This document shows, one piece after another, positions 7,383 through 14,381 of a DNA stretch of 15,254 bases; within the stretch, counting starts at the first letter, position 1; the number at the start of each line of letters is the position of its first letter. A model generated the notes under the pieces. It was not told the origin of the DNA. It did no database searches and was given only the letters and a program-made list of their open reading frames with translations. Source of the DNA: Oscillospiraceae bacterium (GTDB lineage: Bacteria; Bacillota; Clostridia; Oscillospirales; Ruminococcaceae); NCBI GenBank assembly GCA_020024475.1, contig JAHHTS010000051.1, positions 1 to 15,254 of the forward strand, given 5' to 3'. The position numbers and the translations under genes were made by a program.

Positions 7383-7665
7383 TTATTTTATCTACAAAAT
7401 ATGCCTCAATTATTCGATATTTTTATATCAATTAAACAAAATATCGACAAAAATTTATCAATCTGTAAAATAGTACAAATATTATTAAACATATTGATTT
7501 AAATTATTTATAATATTAATTATATTTAGTATAAAAAATTGTGTTTAGAATATCAATATACAATCTTACTATCTTTGCCTAAAAATACAGCAAAAGTTAT
7601 ATCGAAAATCATATTAAATTTTATTAAAATTATATCATTATATTGTTTATATTTATATGCGTTAT
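7383..7665 (-). other. Extremely AT-rich non-coding spacer upstream of the atp operon
   Basis: I counted about 44 G or C in the 285 bases from 7381 to 7665, about 15%. I found no convincing gene, no GC-rich terminator for the DUF1653 gene and no tRNA. The 7-mer ATATCRA recurs at 7376, 7425, 7441, 7550 and 7599, and inverted at 7414-7420. A short inverted repeat, GATAT-TTTT-ATATC, lies at 7416-7429. Plausible roles are an UP element or regulator-binding region for the atp promoter, but this is inference. Confidence 0.6.
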
Positions 7666-7878
7666 CTATTCACTTATTCTAGTAAAACGTTTAATTGTTT
7701 CGCCATTTTTAATAATTGTTTCATCAAACATTTTGGCCGGGCGTACCCATATACCATATTCACCATAAAGTGCTTGGTAAACTATCATTTCTTCCATCGT
7801 TTCACTATGTCTAGCTGAAAAAAGTACTTTATATTCATTTCCCTTAAAATGCCTATAAATTCCTGGTTTTATTTCCAT
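7666..7878 (-). CDS. DUF1653 domain protein
   Basis: This 70-residue soluble protein is almost entirely one DUF1653 domain. It shows the family's features: KPGIYRHFKGNEYKV near the N terminus, the central ARHSETMEEMIVYQALYG, then WVRPAKMF. The molecular function is not known, and I do not assign one. Its ATG lies 17 bases after the stop of the foldase-like gene. The closest ribosome binding site, AGGAGA (7897-7892), overlaps that stop but is 13 bases from the ATG, an unusually long spacer. The two genes appear to be co-transcribed. No clear terminator follows; the next 280 bases are very AT-rich. Confidence 0.88.
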   Translation of the reverse strand: MEIKPGIYRHFKGNEYKVLFSARHSETMEEMIVYQALYGEYGIWVRPAKMFDETIIKNGETIKRFTRISE

Positions 7879-7895
7879 ATAAAAAATATTTTCTC

Positions 7896-8924
7896 CTAAC
7901 GTATTATCATTTTTATCTGAGTTGGTGAGTACCTTTTCAATGCTCCCTGGTTTAACTCAACAATCATATTGTCACAAGCATCCTTTATTAGTTCTTCATA
8001 CTCCTTATTTTTCATAAGAAATAGCGCATCTTGCTTTAGACAAACATACTCAACTTGCGTATCACAAAGTTCCATTCGTTGAAAAACATAATAAAAATCC
8101 TCTGTCTCATAAAATATGCATTCATTTGTTTCAATTTCAAACAGCTTTCCTAAAACTGACTTTAAAATATCAGAACCTACATTTATTCCAGAACTACTTA
8201 TGTATGTGATATTAATTGGATTTTTCGTATCGTATCCTGCAAAATTTATCAGCTGAGATGCTATTGTAGAAATATCTTCACCAGAATTTATTTTTTTTAC
8301 CCCATCTATAACATTTTTGTGAAGATTTTCTAATTTTTGATTAGTAAATGGAGTTTTATCTTCATTATATTTTGGTACACAAAATAAAGCAATCCTACAA
8401 AGGTTACTATTCAAATACTCCGTTATATCCTTATCACTTACAGCAAATTCTCCACCTTCAGAATACAATGCATTAAATAAAAGTTCTTCTTCATACGAAG
8501 ATTTTAAATATTGTGCATAGTATTCTTCAGTTAAACCATTTTGAGTGTATAGCGACTCCACATCACTCCATCTTTCTTTAGCAAAGGATTCAATATATTT
8601 TTTTGTGCTATGCGTAAATTTAAGGTTTCTTTTTTTCACTTCATCTGTTACATACTTATATTTTTTTAATAAATATATTGAATTTTGATTTATCCAATCT
8701 TCACCGCTCATTCCATTTATATTACTTTCAAATACATTTTTTTCTCCTAAAAAAATTTGTGCTTCAATACATGATTGTAACTGAGCGGTCACAAACTGTT
8801 GTGGTGAAAACGATTCTCCGTTAATTTTCACCACCCACTTATATTCTTTATTAGTATTATTTGTAAAAAACAACGCTGCACAAACTGTTGCTACTAACGC
8901 TATCACCGATAGTACTTTTTTCAC
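7896..8924 (-). CDS. PrsA/SurA-like secreted foldase homologue, probably catalytically degenerate
   Basis: This is a 342-residue protein with an N-terminal hydrophobic segment (about residues 4-20, after KK). It is probably an uncleaved anchor or signal peptide; the cysteine at 15 (TVC) is not a good lipobox. A helical region resembling SurA N-terminal domains follows (about 25-175). Next comes a parvulin-like layout: RIALFCVP near 178-185, then helices, then ITYISSSG and ETEDFYYVFQ. The GGDLG-type and GYHII-type motifs of active parvulins are not recognisable, so it may be a chaperone without isomerase activity. Its place just beyond mfd fits PpiC/PrsA genes known there in clostridia. The GTG start at 8924 has GAAAGG 7 bases upstream; the ATG at 8957 has no ribosome binding site. 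Confidence 0.72.
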   Translation of the reverse strand: MKKVLSVIALVATVCAALFFTNNTNKEYKWVVKINGESFSPQQFVTAQLQSCIEAQIFLGEKNVFESNINGMSGEDWINQNSIYLLKKYKYVTDEVKKRNLKFTHSTKKYIESFAKERWSDVESLYTQNGLTEEYYAQYLKSSYEEELLFNALYSEGGEFAVSDKDITEYLNSNLCRIALFCVPKYNEDKTPFTNQKLENLHKNVIDGVKKINSGEDISTIASQLINFAGYDTKNPINITYISSSGINVGSDILKSVLGKLFEIETNECIFYETEDFYYVFQRMELCDTQVEYVCLKQDALFLMKNKEYEELIKDACDNMIVELNQGALKRYSPTQIKMIIR

Positions 8925-8930
8925 ATTAAA

Positions 8931-8937
8931 ACCTTTC
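8931..8937 (-). promoter_or_regulatory. Ribosome binding site supporting the GTG start at 8924
   Basis: GAAAGGT lies 7 bases before the GTG at 8924. The longer frame's ATG at 8957 has no purine-rich site upstream, and it would place 11 extra residues before the KK-hydrophobic signal segment. Confidence 0.6.
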
Positions 8938-9006
8938 TTATATCTAAAACATTGCATTACATTTCATTACAAGTAATTTTAAATGCTATTTGTGAAAAAA
9001 TGTTGT

Positions 9007-9036
9007 TATATACCATTCAATAATATTTATATGCAA
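9007..9036 (-). promoter_or_regulatory. Possible weak promoter for the foldase/DUF1653 pair
   Basis: On the minus strand TTGCAT (9036-9031), an 18-base spacer and TATATA (9012-9007) are found. A TGG just before the second box resembles an extended -10. The matches are partial. Some promoter is expected because the preceding tRNA ends in a strong terminator, but this one is tentative. Confidence 0.3.
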
Positions 9037-9049
9037 ATTTATATGCAAA
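9026..9049. repeat. 12-bp perfect tandem duplication
   Basis: TTTATATGCAAA occurs twice head to tail (9026-9037 and 9038-9049). It sits against the T-tract of the tRNA terminator and overlaps the possible -35 region of the next gene. Confidence 0.85.
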
Positions 9050-9077
9050 AAAAAGCATCTGCTAACGCAGATGCTTT
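9047..9077 (-). terminator. Intrinsic terminator after tRNA-Ile2
   Basis: GCATCTGC (9055-9062) and GCAGATGC (9067-9074) pair perfectly around a four-base loop, and flanking A/T pairs extend the stem. On the minus strand eight T residues follow (9054-9047). The hairpin begins two bases after the encoded CCA end of the tRNA. Confidence 0.93.
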
Positions 9078-9078
9078 C

Positions 9079-9155
9079 TGGTGGACCTTCACAGACTCGA
9101 ACTGTGGACCGTCCGGTTATGAGCCGGATGCTCTAACCAACTGAGCTAAAGGTCC
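9079..9155 (-). tRNA. tRNA with CAT anticodon, most likely tRNA-Ile2 (lysidine type)
   Basis: This is a 77-base gene including an encoded CCA (9081-9079). The acceptor stem is GGACCTT/AAGGTCC with discriminator A, the D stem is GCTC/GAGC, and the anticodon arm is TCCGG-CTCATAA-CCGGA. The T arm carries GTTCGAGTC. The CAT anticodon alone fits either elongator Met or Ile2. The body closely resembles the Bacillus subtilis tRNA-Ile2 as I remember it, and the C4-G69 and C5-G68 pairs recognised by the lysidine synthetase TilS are present. I therefore prefer Ile2, reading AUA after modification of C34. The gene is flanked by its own promoter and terminator. Confidence 0.93.
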
Positions 9156-9178
9156 GTGGTTAATTTTTATGCTTGATT

Positions 9179-9207
9179 ATTATATAACATAAATTCGTAA
9201 TTGTCAA
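9179..9207 (-). promoter_or_regulatory. Perfect consensus sigma-A promoter of tRNA-Ile2
   Basis: On the minus strand TTGACA (9207-9202) and TATAAT (9184-9179) are separated by exactly 17 bases, with both hexamers perfect. Transcription should begin near 9172, about 17 bases ahead of the tRNA. The -35 box lies about 24 bases beyond the mfd terminator, so the two units are tightly packed but insulated. Confidence 0.92.
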
Positions 9208-9230
9208 TAACCTTTTTATAATAATTTGTA

Positions 9231-9269
9231 AAATAAAAAATGCAGGAATTTAACCTGCATTTTTTATTT
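9231..9269 (-). terminator. Intrinsic terminator overlapping the end of mfd
   Basis: A perfect 16-bp inverted repeat (9231-9246 with 9254-9269) has the GC-containing core TGCAGG/CCTGCA and a 7-base loop, with A-rich and T-rich outer arms. On the minus strand the core is followed by TTTTTTATTTTA. The upstream arm includes the mfd stop codon (TAA at 9266-9264). The symmetry would allow function in both directions. Confidence 0.9.
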
Positions 9270-12200
9270 TTCAACTTTGCATTCTTGCAAAGTATGTAAA
9301 ACATCCTTCATAACTTCTAAAGGCAATTTTCCATTAGCTATTGTTGCAGAAATATAAGGTTTATTTTTTGAATTTATATTTATTTTATAATTTATTTTTC
9401 CTATAAATTCTGCAATATTAAACTCTTCAAATCTTTCTCCATAAAATATAATAGAGTCTTTTCTTTGAACTATTTCCACAATACCAAGACTAGCGGCAAG
9501 AACACGCAAAAGTGAAATTTCTACAAGGCCCATAACACTTTCTGGTACATCGCCATAACGATCAACTAATTCATCAATAAGATCGCTAACATCATCTTCA
9601 TTTTCAAGTGATGCAATTCTCTTATAGGCTTCTATTCTATTTGCAGTAGAAGAAATAAAACTATCTGGAATAAAGGCGTCTACTGAAATGTCAATAACGC
9701 AATCGCTTTTTTCTGTTTTTATTTTCTCCCCTCGTTCAATGGCAATAGCCTGATTAAGCAATTTAATATATAAATCATAGCCTATACTCATCATAAAACC
9801 TGATTGAGTTTTACCTAATACACTACCCGCCCCTCGAATCTGTAAATCTCGCATAGCAATTTTAAAACCAGAACCAAAACTAGTAAATTCTTTTATGGCA
9901 TTAAGTCGTTTAACAGCAACCTCGTTTAACACCTTGTCTTTTTTGAATGTAAAATACGCATAAGCTTTTCGTGTGGAACGTCCTACACGGCCACGAATCT
10001 GATAAAGCTGAGCTAATCCCATTCTATCAGCATCTTCAATAATCATCGTATTGCAATTTGAAACATCTAAACCTGTTTCAATTATAGTTGTACATACTAG
10101 AATATCAATATCTCCATCCATAAGCTGTTGCCAAACAGTTGAAAGTGATGTTTCGTTCATCTGTCCATGTGCAATGCCAATTCTTGCATCTGGAGCCATT
10201 TTTTGAACTCTTTGTGCACAAAGGTCAATATCATCAACTCTATTGTGTAAATAGTAACATTGACCACCACGGTTAAGTTCTCGATTAAGTGCCGCAGCTA
10301 TAATACTTTCATTGTATTCAGTTACATAAGTTTCAATAGGAATTCTATCAAAAGGTGGTTGTTCTATAGTAGACATATCCCTTATGCCATTAAGAGCCAT
10401 ACTTAGCGTACGTGGAATAGGGGTAGCTGAAAGTGTAAGAACATCAACTCCTTTAAATCCTTCCACAAGTTTTTCTTTATGTGCAACTCCAAATCGCTGC
10501 TCTTCATCTATAATAACTAGTCCTAGATTTTTAAATTTTACACTTTTTTGAATAAGCGCATGGGTTCCAACAACAATATCTGCAACGCCATCATTAATAT
10601 CTCTTATAGTTGACTGTCTTTGTTTAGGACTTCTAAATCTTGATAAAAGTTGTATATTTATTGGAAAGCTTTCCATTCTTTGTGTAATAGTGCTGAAATG
10701 TTGCCAAGCCAATACAGTAGTAGGTACAAGTATAGCAACTTGCTTACCACTCATTACAGCTTTAAATGCAGCACGAATTGCAACCTCCGTCTTTCCTACG
10801 CCAACATCACCACAGAGAAGTCTTTCCATAGGATGAATAGATTCCATATCCTTTTTAATTTCCGATATTGCACGAAGTTGGTCATCCGTTTCATTATATA
10901 TAAATCTACTTTCAAAATCTTTTTGCCATTCTGTATCCGGATTAAAAGCAAAGCCTTCTGCCTTTTCTCTTTGAGCATAAAGCATGATTAACTCTTTCGC
11001 CATCTCTTGTGTAGCTTTTTTCGCTTTCTGCTTTGTTTTATTCCAGCTTTCTCCACCTAGTTTTGAAAGTGAAACTTTTTCATCATCTTTTGAATATGTA
11101 TAACGGCTTATAAGGTCTAGTTGTGTTACAGGGACATATAAGCTATCCTTACCAGCAAATTTTATAAGAAGGTAATCTTTTGTAACACCTTGCATACTTA
11201 CATTATGTATCCCGTCATAAATACCTATACCATAATTTTGGTGCACAACATAATCACCTTTTGAAATTTGGTCTATTGAAGTTAATCCATTTTTATCTTT
11301 CTTTTTCTTAGATTTTACCCGAGATACATTCCGCTTATGTCCTGTTATAAGACAAATTTTTTGCATAGGTAGTTCAAATCCTTGAGCTGTACGACCAGCT
11401 GATACAGCTACAACGCCAGGTTTCAAAAGAGTATCATTTTCAATATAAATTGAATTAAACCCCATATCCCTCAAATCTTCAGTAAGAGTCTTAGCAGATT
11501 TAGTGGTACCTGCAAGGACCAAAACTTTATAATCTTGTTTTACAAGACTTTCAATATCTTCTGCTAGAACCTTATATTCGCCATTCCAACCAACTGTAGA
11601 ATGGCACGAAATTGAAACAACTTGAGATAGAGAAAAATCTGCTGTTGTTCTGACAAAATCTTCTTGAATAATTGTAGGATAATACTTGCTTTGTGTAATA
11701 AGATATGTCATAGAAGCGTAATACTCATCCATGCCTTTTGAAATAATGTTCTGCTCAAGAAGTTGTTCTATATCCTTATTATTTTGCCAAAGAACATTTG
11801 TATAACTTTCTTTTATTGCGCTCCAATCATCATAAAAAACAATCGGGTTATCCATATAATCAAAAATTGTAGCTTTATCTTTATAGCAAATAGAGATATA
11901 TTTATCCATACTCTGTGGCATTACACCGTTTTCAAGTGTTAGTATATCTTTTTCGCTTACTGAATCGAACTGTTCTCTCTGCTTAGGTGTTAGTTGTTTT
12001 CTAAACGCATTTAATTTCTCAAGGGCCAGTTCACAATCATTGAACAAAACTTCTTTTACTGGTGAAATATGTACCTTTTTAATTTTATCAAGTCTTCTTT
12101 GAGTTTCCAAATCAAAAATATTTATACGGTCTATTTCATCACCCCAAAGTTCAATACGCACTGGATATTGCATATCCGGTGTATAGAGGTCTATGATGTC

Positions 12201-12722
12201 ACCTCTAACTGCAAACTGTCCCCGTCCTTCAACCATATCACGACGAATATATCCTGAATTAACAAGTTTTTGTACTATTTCATCTCTTATAATTGTATCG
12301 GTTTCTCTTATTGTAAGTGTGTTCTGCAAGAACTGTTCTTTAGGCATAGTATACATAAGTGCTGCTTCAACCGGACTAATCACAATTTTGGCACTCTTTC
12401 CTATAAGATTACCAAGTGTTCTTATTCGACGATATTCATATTCTCTAGAAAAACTTTCAAGAGGTCTTAAAGTTAAATCACGAGAACTAAAAACTTGTGC
12501 CCCTTTACCAAAAAACTCGGTATCTTCTAACAATCTATTTGCGCTTCTTTCATCTTTTGTTATAACTAAAATATTTCTATCTGTAACCATAGACACAGCA
12601 CTTATAAATGCTGCACGAGCCGTTTTGGATAGTCCAAATAAAGCAATGGGTTGTTTGTATGTATTTATTTCATTCATAAGTCTAGCAAATTCTGCTGTGT
12701 TGATAATTTCTTTTAAGATCAA
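9264..12722 (-). CDS. mfd: Transcription-repair coupling factor Mfd, TTG start
   Basis: This 1152-residue ATP-dependent translocase removes RNA polymerase stalled at DNA lesions and recruits UvrA. The UvrB-like N-terminal part (about 1-350) includes the region near FSREYEYRRIRTLG. The RNA-polymerase-interacting module has SKGDYVVHQNYGIGIYDG at 487-504. The RecG-like motor has Walker A GDVGVGKT (638-645), DEEQ (739-742), LSATPIPRT (764-772) and QIRGRVGRS (908-916). The C-terminal TRCF domain follows (about 1005-1110). The length is normal and the motor motifs are intact. The first codon is TTG at 12722, preceded by GGAGGTGA; the next Met is residue 16. The gene lies 84 bases after pth, across a stem-loop, and ends in an intrinsic terminator. 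Confidence 0.98.
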   Translation of the reverse strand: MILKEIINTAEFARLMNEINTYKQPIALFGLSKTARAAFISAVSMVTDRNILVITKDERSANRLLEDTEFFGKGAQVFSSRDLTLRPLESFSREYEYRRIRTLGNLIGKSAKIVISPVEAALMYTMPKEQFLQNTLTIRETDTIIRDEIVQKLVNSGYIRRDMVEGRGQFAVRGDIIDLYTPDMQYPVRIELWGDEIDRINIFDLETQRRLDKIKKVHISPVKEVLFNDCELALEKLNAFRKQLTPKQREQFDSVSEKDILTLENGVMPQSMDKYISICYKDKATIFDYMDNPIVFYDDWSAIKESYTNVLWQNNKDIEQLLEQNIISKGMDEYYASMTYLITQSKYYPTIIQEDFVRTTADFSLSQVVSISCHSTVGWNGEYKVLAEDIESLVKQDYKVLVLAGTTKSAKTLTEDLRDMGFNSIYIENDTLLKPGVVAVSAGRTAQGFELPMQKICLITGHKRNVSRVKSKKKKDKNGLTSIDQISKGDYVVHQNYGIGIYDGIHNVSMQGVTKDYLLIKFAGKDSLYVPVTQLDLISRYTYSKDDEKVSLSKLGGESWNKTKQKAKKATQEMAKELIMLYAQREKAEGFAFNPDTEWQKDFESRFIYNETDDQLRAISEIKKDMESIHPMERLLCGDVGVGKTEVAIRAAFKAVMSGKQVAILVPTTVLAWQHFSTITQRMESFPINIQLLSRFRSPKQRQSTIRDINDGVADIVVGTHALIQKSVKFKNLGLVIIDEEQRFGVAHKEKLVEGFKGVDVLTLSATPIPRTLSMALNGIRDMSTIEQPPFDRIPIETYVTEYNESIIAAALNRELNRGGQCYYLHNRVDDIDLCAQRVQKMAPDARIGIAHGQMNETSLSTVWQQLMDGDIDILVCTTIIETGLDVSNCNTMIIEDADRMGLAQLYQIRGRVGRSTRKAYAYFTFKKDKVLNEVAVKRLNAIKEFTSFGSGFKIAMRDLQIRGAGSVLGKTQSGFMMSIGYDLYIKLLNQAIAIERGEKIKTEKSDCVIDISVDAFIPDSFISSTANRIEAYKRIASLENEDDVSDLIDELVDRYGDVPESVMGLVEISLLRVLAASLGIVEIVQRKDSIIFYGERFEEFNIAEFIGKINYKININSKNKPYISATIANGKLPLEVMKDVLHTLQECKVEK

Positions 12723-12726
12723 CTTC

Positions 12727-12734
12727 TCACCTCC
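12727..12734 (-). promoter_or_regulatory. Ribosome binding site deciding the TTG start of mfd
   Basis: GGAGGTGA, an eight-base match to the anti-Shine-Dalgarno region, leaves 7 bases between GGAGG and the TTG at 12722. The first in-frame ATG is 15 codons later, without such a site. Confidence 0.85.
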
Positions 12735-12769
12735 ATTTAGTAGTTTATTTTATATTTGTAGCAACAAAT

Positions 12770-12800
12770 GCCGTGTGATACTTTTCGAGTACCCCACGGC
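12770..12800 (-). other. Strong imperfect stem-loop between pth and mfd
   Basis: In the transcript, GCCGTG pairs with CACGGC. A single G·A mismatch is followed by six more pairs (GGTACT with AGTATC, including one G·U), closed by the loop CGAAA. It starts 6 bases after the pth stop. The following ATTTGTTG is a poor T-tract, so it looks more like an attenuator, processing or stability element than a full terminator. A smaller hairpin, ATTTGT-TGCT-ACAAAT, lies just after it. Confidence 0.65.
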
Positions 12801-12806
12801 TTATTG

Positions 12807-13394
12807 TTATCTATTGTATAAATTCATGGCTTTATCAATCTGCCCATCAATAATAAGCTGAGCTGACTGATATGCGCTTTCAAATTTTTCGGATAGCAAA
12901 TTCTTATCCTCATCATTGAACTTTCCCAGAACCCAATCTGCTAAATCATAATCAGGATGTGGTTTTTCACCAACTCCCAATTTTATCCTTGGAAAAGTAT
13001 CCCCAATATGGTTAATTATACTTTTTATGCCGTTATGTCCACCCGCTGAACCTTTTGAACGAATTCTCATTTTGCCAACAGGCAAGGATATATCGTCATA
13101 TATTATAATCACATTTTCAGGCGAAATTTTGTAAAATTTCGCTGTTGCACCGATAGCATCACCTGAAAGATTCATAAAAGTTTGTGGCTTAAGTAAAATT
13201 ATCTTTTTATCGTTATACTTCCATATTCCGTAAAATGCTGTAAACTTAGATTTATCCAATTTAACGCCTGTTTTCTCACAGATGTAATCTATTGTGGCAA
13301 AACCAACATTATGGCGTGTGTTATCATATTTTACGCCTGGATTACCCAAACCTGCTATCAGAAAATCAGCGCCTTGATTATTTTTTAGAATCAT
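12807..13394 (-). CDS. pth: Peptidyl-tRNA hydrolase
   Basis: This 195-residue cytosolic enzyme cleaves peptidyl-tRNA that falls off ribosomes and recycles the tRNA. Family motifs are in order: GLGNPG at 15-20; catalytic H28 in NTRHNVGF; KPQTFMNLSG at 69-78 with N75; YDDISLPVGK at 99-108 with the conserved aspartate; and GSAGGHNGIKSI from 115 with N121. The length is standard. The ATG at 13394 lies 21 bases after the prs stop and has only a weak purine-rich site (AGAAAG), so translation may depend on prs. Its pairing with prs and mfd is a common low-GC Gram-positive arrangement. Confidence 0.98.
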   Translation of the reverse strand: MILKNNQGADFLIAGLGNPGVKYDNTRHNVGFATIDYICEKTGVKLDKSKFTAFYGIWKYNDKKIILLKPQTFMNLSGDAIGATAKFYKISPENVIIIYDDISLPVGKMRIRSKGSAGGHNGIKSIINHIGDTFPRIKLGVGEKPHPDYDLADWVLGKFNDEDKNLLSEKFESAYQSAQLIIDGQIDKAMNLYNR

Positions 13395-13415
13395 AAACTG
13401 ACTTTCTATCTATAA

Positions 13416-14363
13416 TTATTCAAATATTTTTGAAACACTCTGATCTGAGTAAATTCTCTCAATAGCCTGTGCAAATACTTTTGAAACAGTTTCCACTCTA
13501 ATTTTATCCAACTTCTTTTCTTCTGTAAGTGGAATAGTGTCAAGAATAACCAATTCCTCAATAGCACTATCTCTAATTCTTTCAATAGCTGGACCAGAAA
13601 GAAGTGCATGAGTTGCACAAGCTCTTACAGATTTAGCTCCTCTTTCTTTAAGAGAATTAGCTGCATTGCAAAGTGTACCTGCCGTATCAATGATATCATC
13701 AATAATAACAACATTTTTATCTTTGATATCTCCAATAATGTTCATAATTTCTGAAACATTTGGTCTTGGACGGCGTTTATCAATAATAGCAATAGGCGCA
13801 TCAAGGCGGTTAGCAAATGTTCTAGCACGGTTAACACTACCGAGGTCAGGACTAACTACTACTAAATCTTCTAAATGTTTTTCTTCAAAAAGTTTGCTGA
13901 GTATTGGCATACCAACCAAATGGTCAAGAGGAATATTAAAGAATCCCTGAATCTGTGCAGCATGAAGATCCATTGTGAGAACTCTATCTGCACCTGCCGC
14001 TGTAATAAGATCTGCAACAAGTTTTGAACTGATTGGATCTCTTGGCTTGCTCTTTCTATCTTGACGTGCGTAGCCAAAATATGGAATAACTGCTGTTATT
14101 CTGCCTGCTGATGCACGTTTAAGAGCATCAATCATAATAAGCAATTCCATAAGATTATTATTTACAGGAGGGCATGTACTCTGAACAACGAACACATCGC
14201 TACCTCTAACGGTTTCACCAACAGAAATAGCTATTTCACCATCACTGAAGGTTCCTACCTCGCATTTGCTCAACGGAAGTCCAAGTTGGTCAGCAATTTT
14301 CTGTGCCAATTCTTTGTTAGAATTTGCTGCAAAAATTTTGATGTCTTTGCCATGAATATTCAT
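13416..14363 (-). CDS. prs: Ribose-phosphate pyrophosphokinase (PRPP synthetase)
   Basis: This 315-residue cytosolic enzyme transfers pyrophosphate from ATP to ribose 5-phosphate. The product, PRPP, feeds purine, pyrimidine, histidine, tryptophan and NAD synthesis. The ATP-binding loop RQDRK is at 100-104. The PRPP synthetase signature DLHAAQIQGFFNIPLD spans 132-147. The catalytic flexible loop DKRRPRPN is at 195-202 and the ribose-phosphate loop DDIIDTAGT at 222-230. The length matches class I bacterial enzymes. The ATG at 14363 follows the GlmU-like gene by 18 bases with an AGAGG site. A glmU-prs pair is conserved in Firmicutes, although here the upstream partner is only half a GlmU. Confidence 0.98.
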   Translation of the reverse strand: MNIHGKDIKIFAANSNKELAQKIADQLGLPLSKCEVGTFSDGEIAISVGETVRGSDVFVVQSTCPPVNNNLMELLIMIDALKRASAGRITAVIPYFGYARQDRKSKPRDPISSKLVADLITAAGADRVLTMDLHAAQIQGFFNIPLDHLVGMPILSKLFEEKHLEDLVVVSPDLGSVNRARTFANRLDAPIAIIDKRRPRPNVSEIMNIIGDIKDKNVVIIDDIIDTAGTLCNAANSLKERGAKSVRACATHALLSGPAIERIRDSAIEELVILDTIPLTEEKKLDKIRVETVSKVFAQAIERIYSDQSVSKIFE

Positions 14364-14381
14364 CTCATTTACCTCTTACTC

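Noticed and set aside
7383..7665. Possible replication origin in the AT-rich spacer
   Set aside because: I saw no DnaA boxes (TTATCCACA-like), and no dnaA, dnaN or rpmH genes are nearby.
8925..8957. Upstream ATG for the foldase-like gene
   Set aside because: There is no ribosome binding site before it. The GTG at 8924 has one and gives a standard KK-hydrophobic signal segment.
12723..12806. T-box or riboswitch leader for mfd
   Set aside because: The gap is too short and lacks the T-box core sequence and any multi-helix architecture; only one main hairpin is visible.
12193..12861. 222-residue open frame on the plus strand
   Set aside because: It lies entirely opposite mfd and the end of pth, has no ribosome binding site, and shows biased, low-complexity composition typical of an antisense shadow.
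13666..13950. Open frame of 94 residues on the plus strand
   Set aside because: It is antisense to the strongly conserved prs coding sequence and has no independent support.
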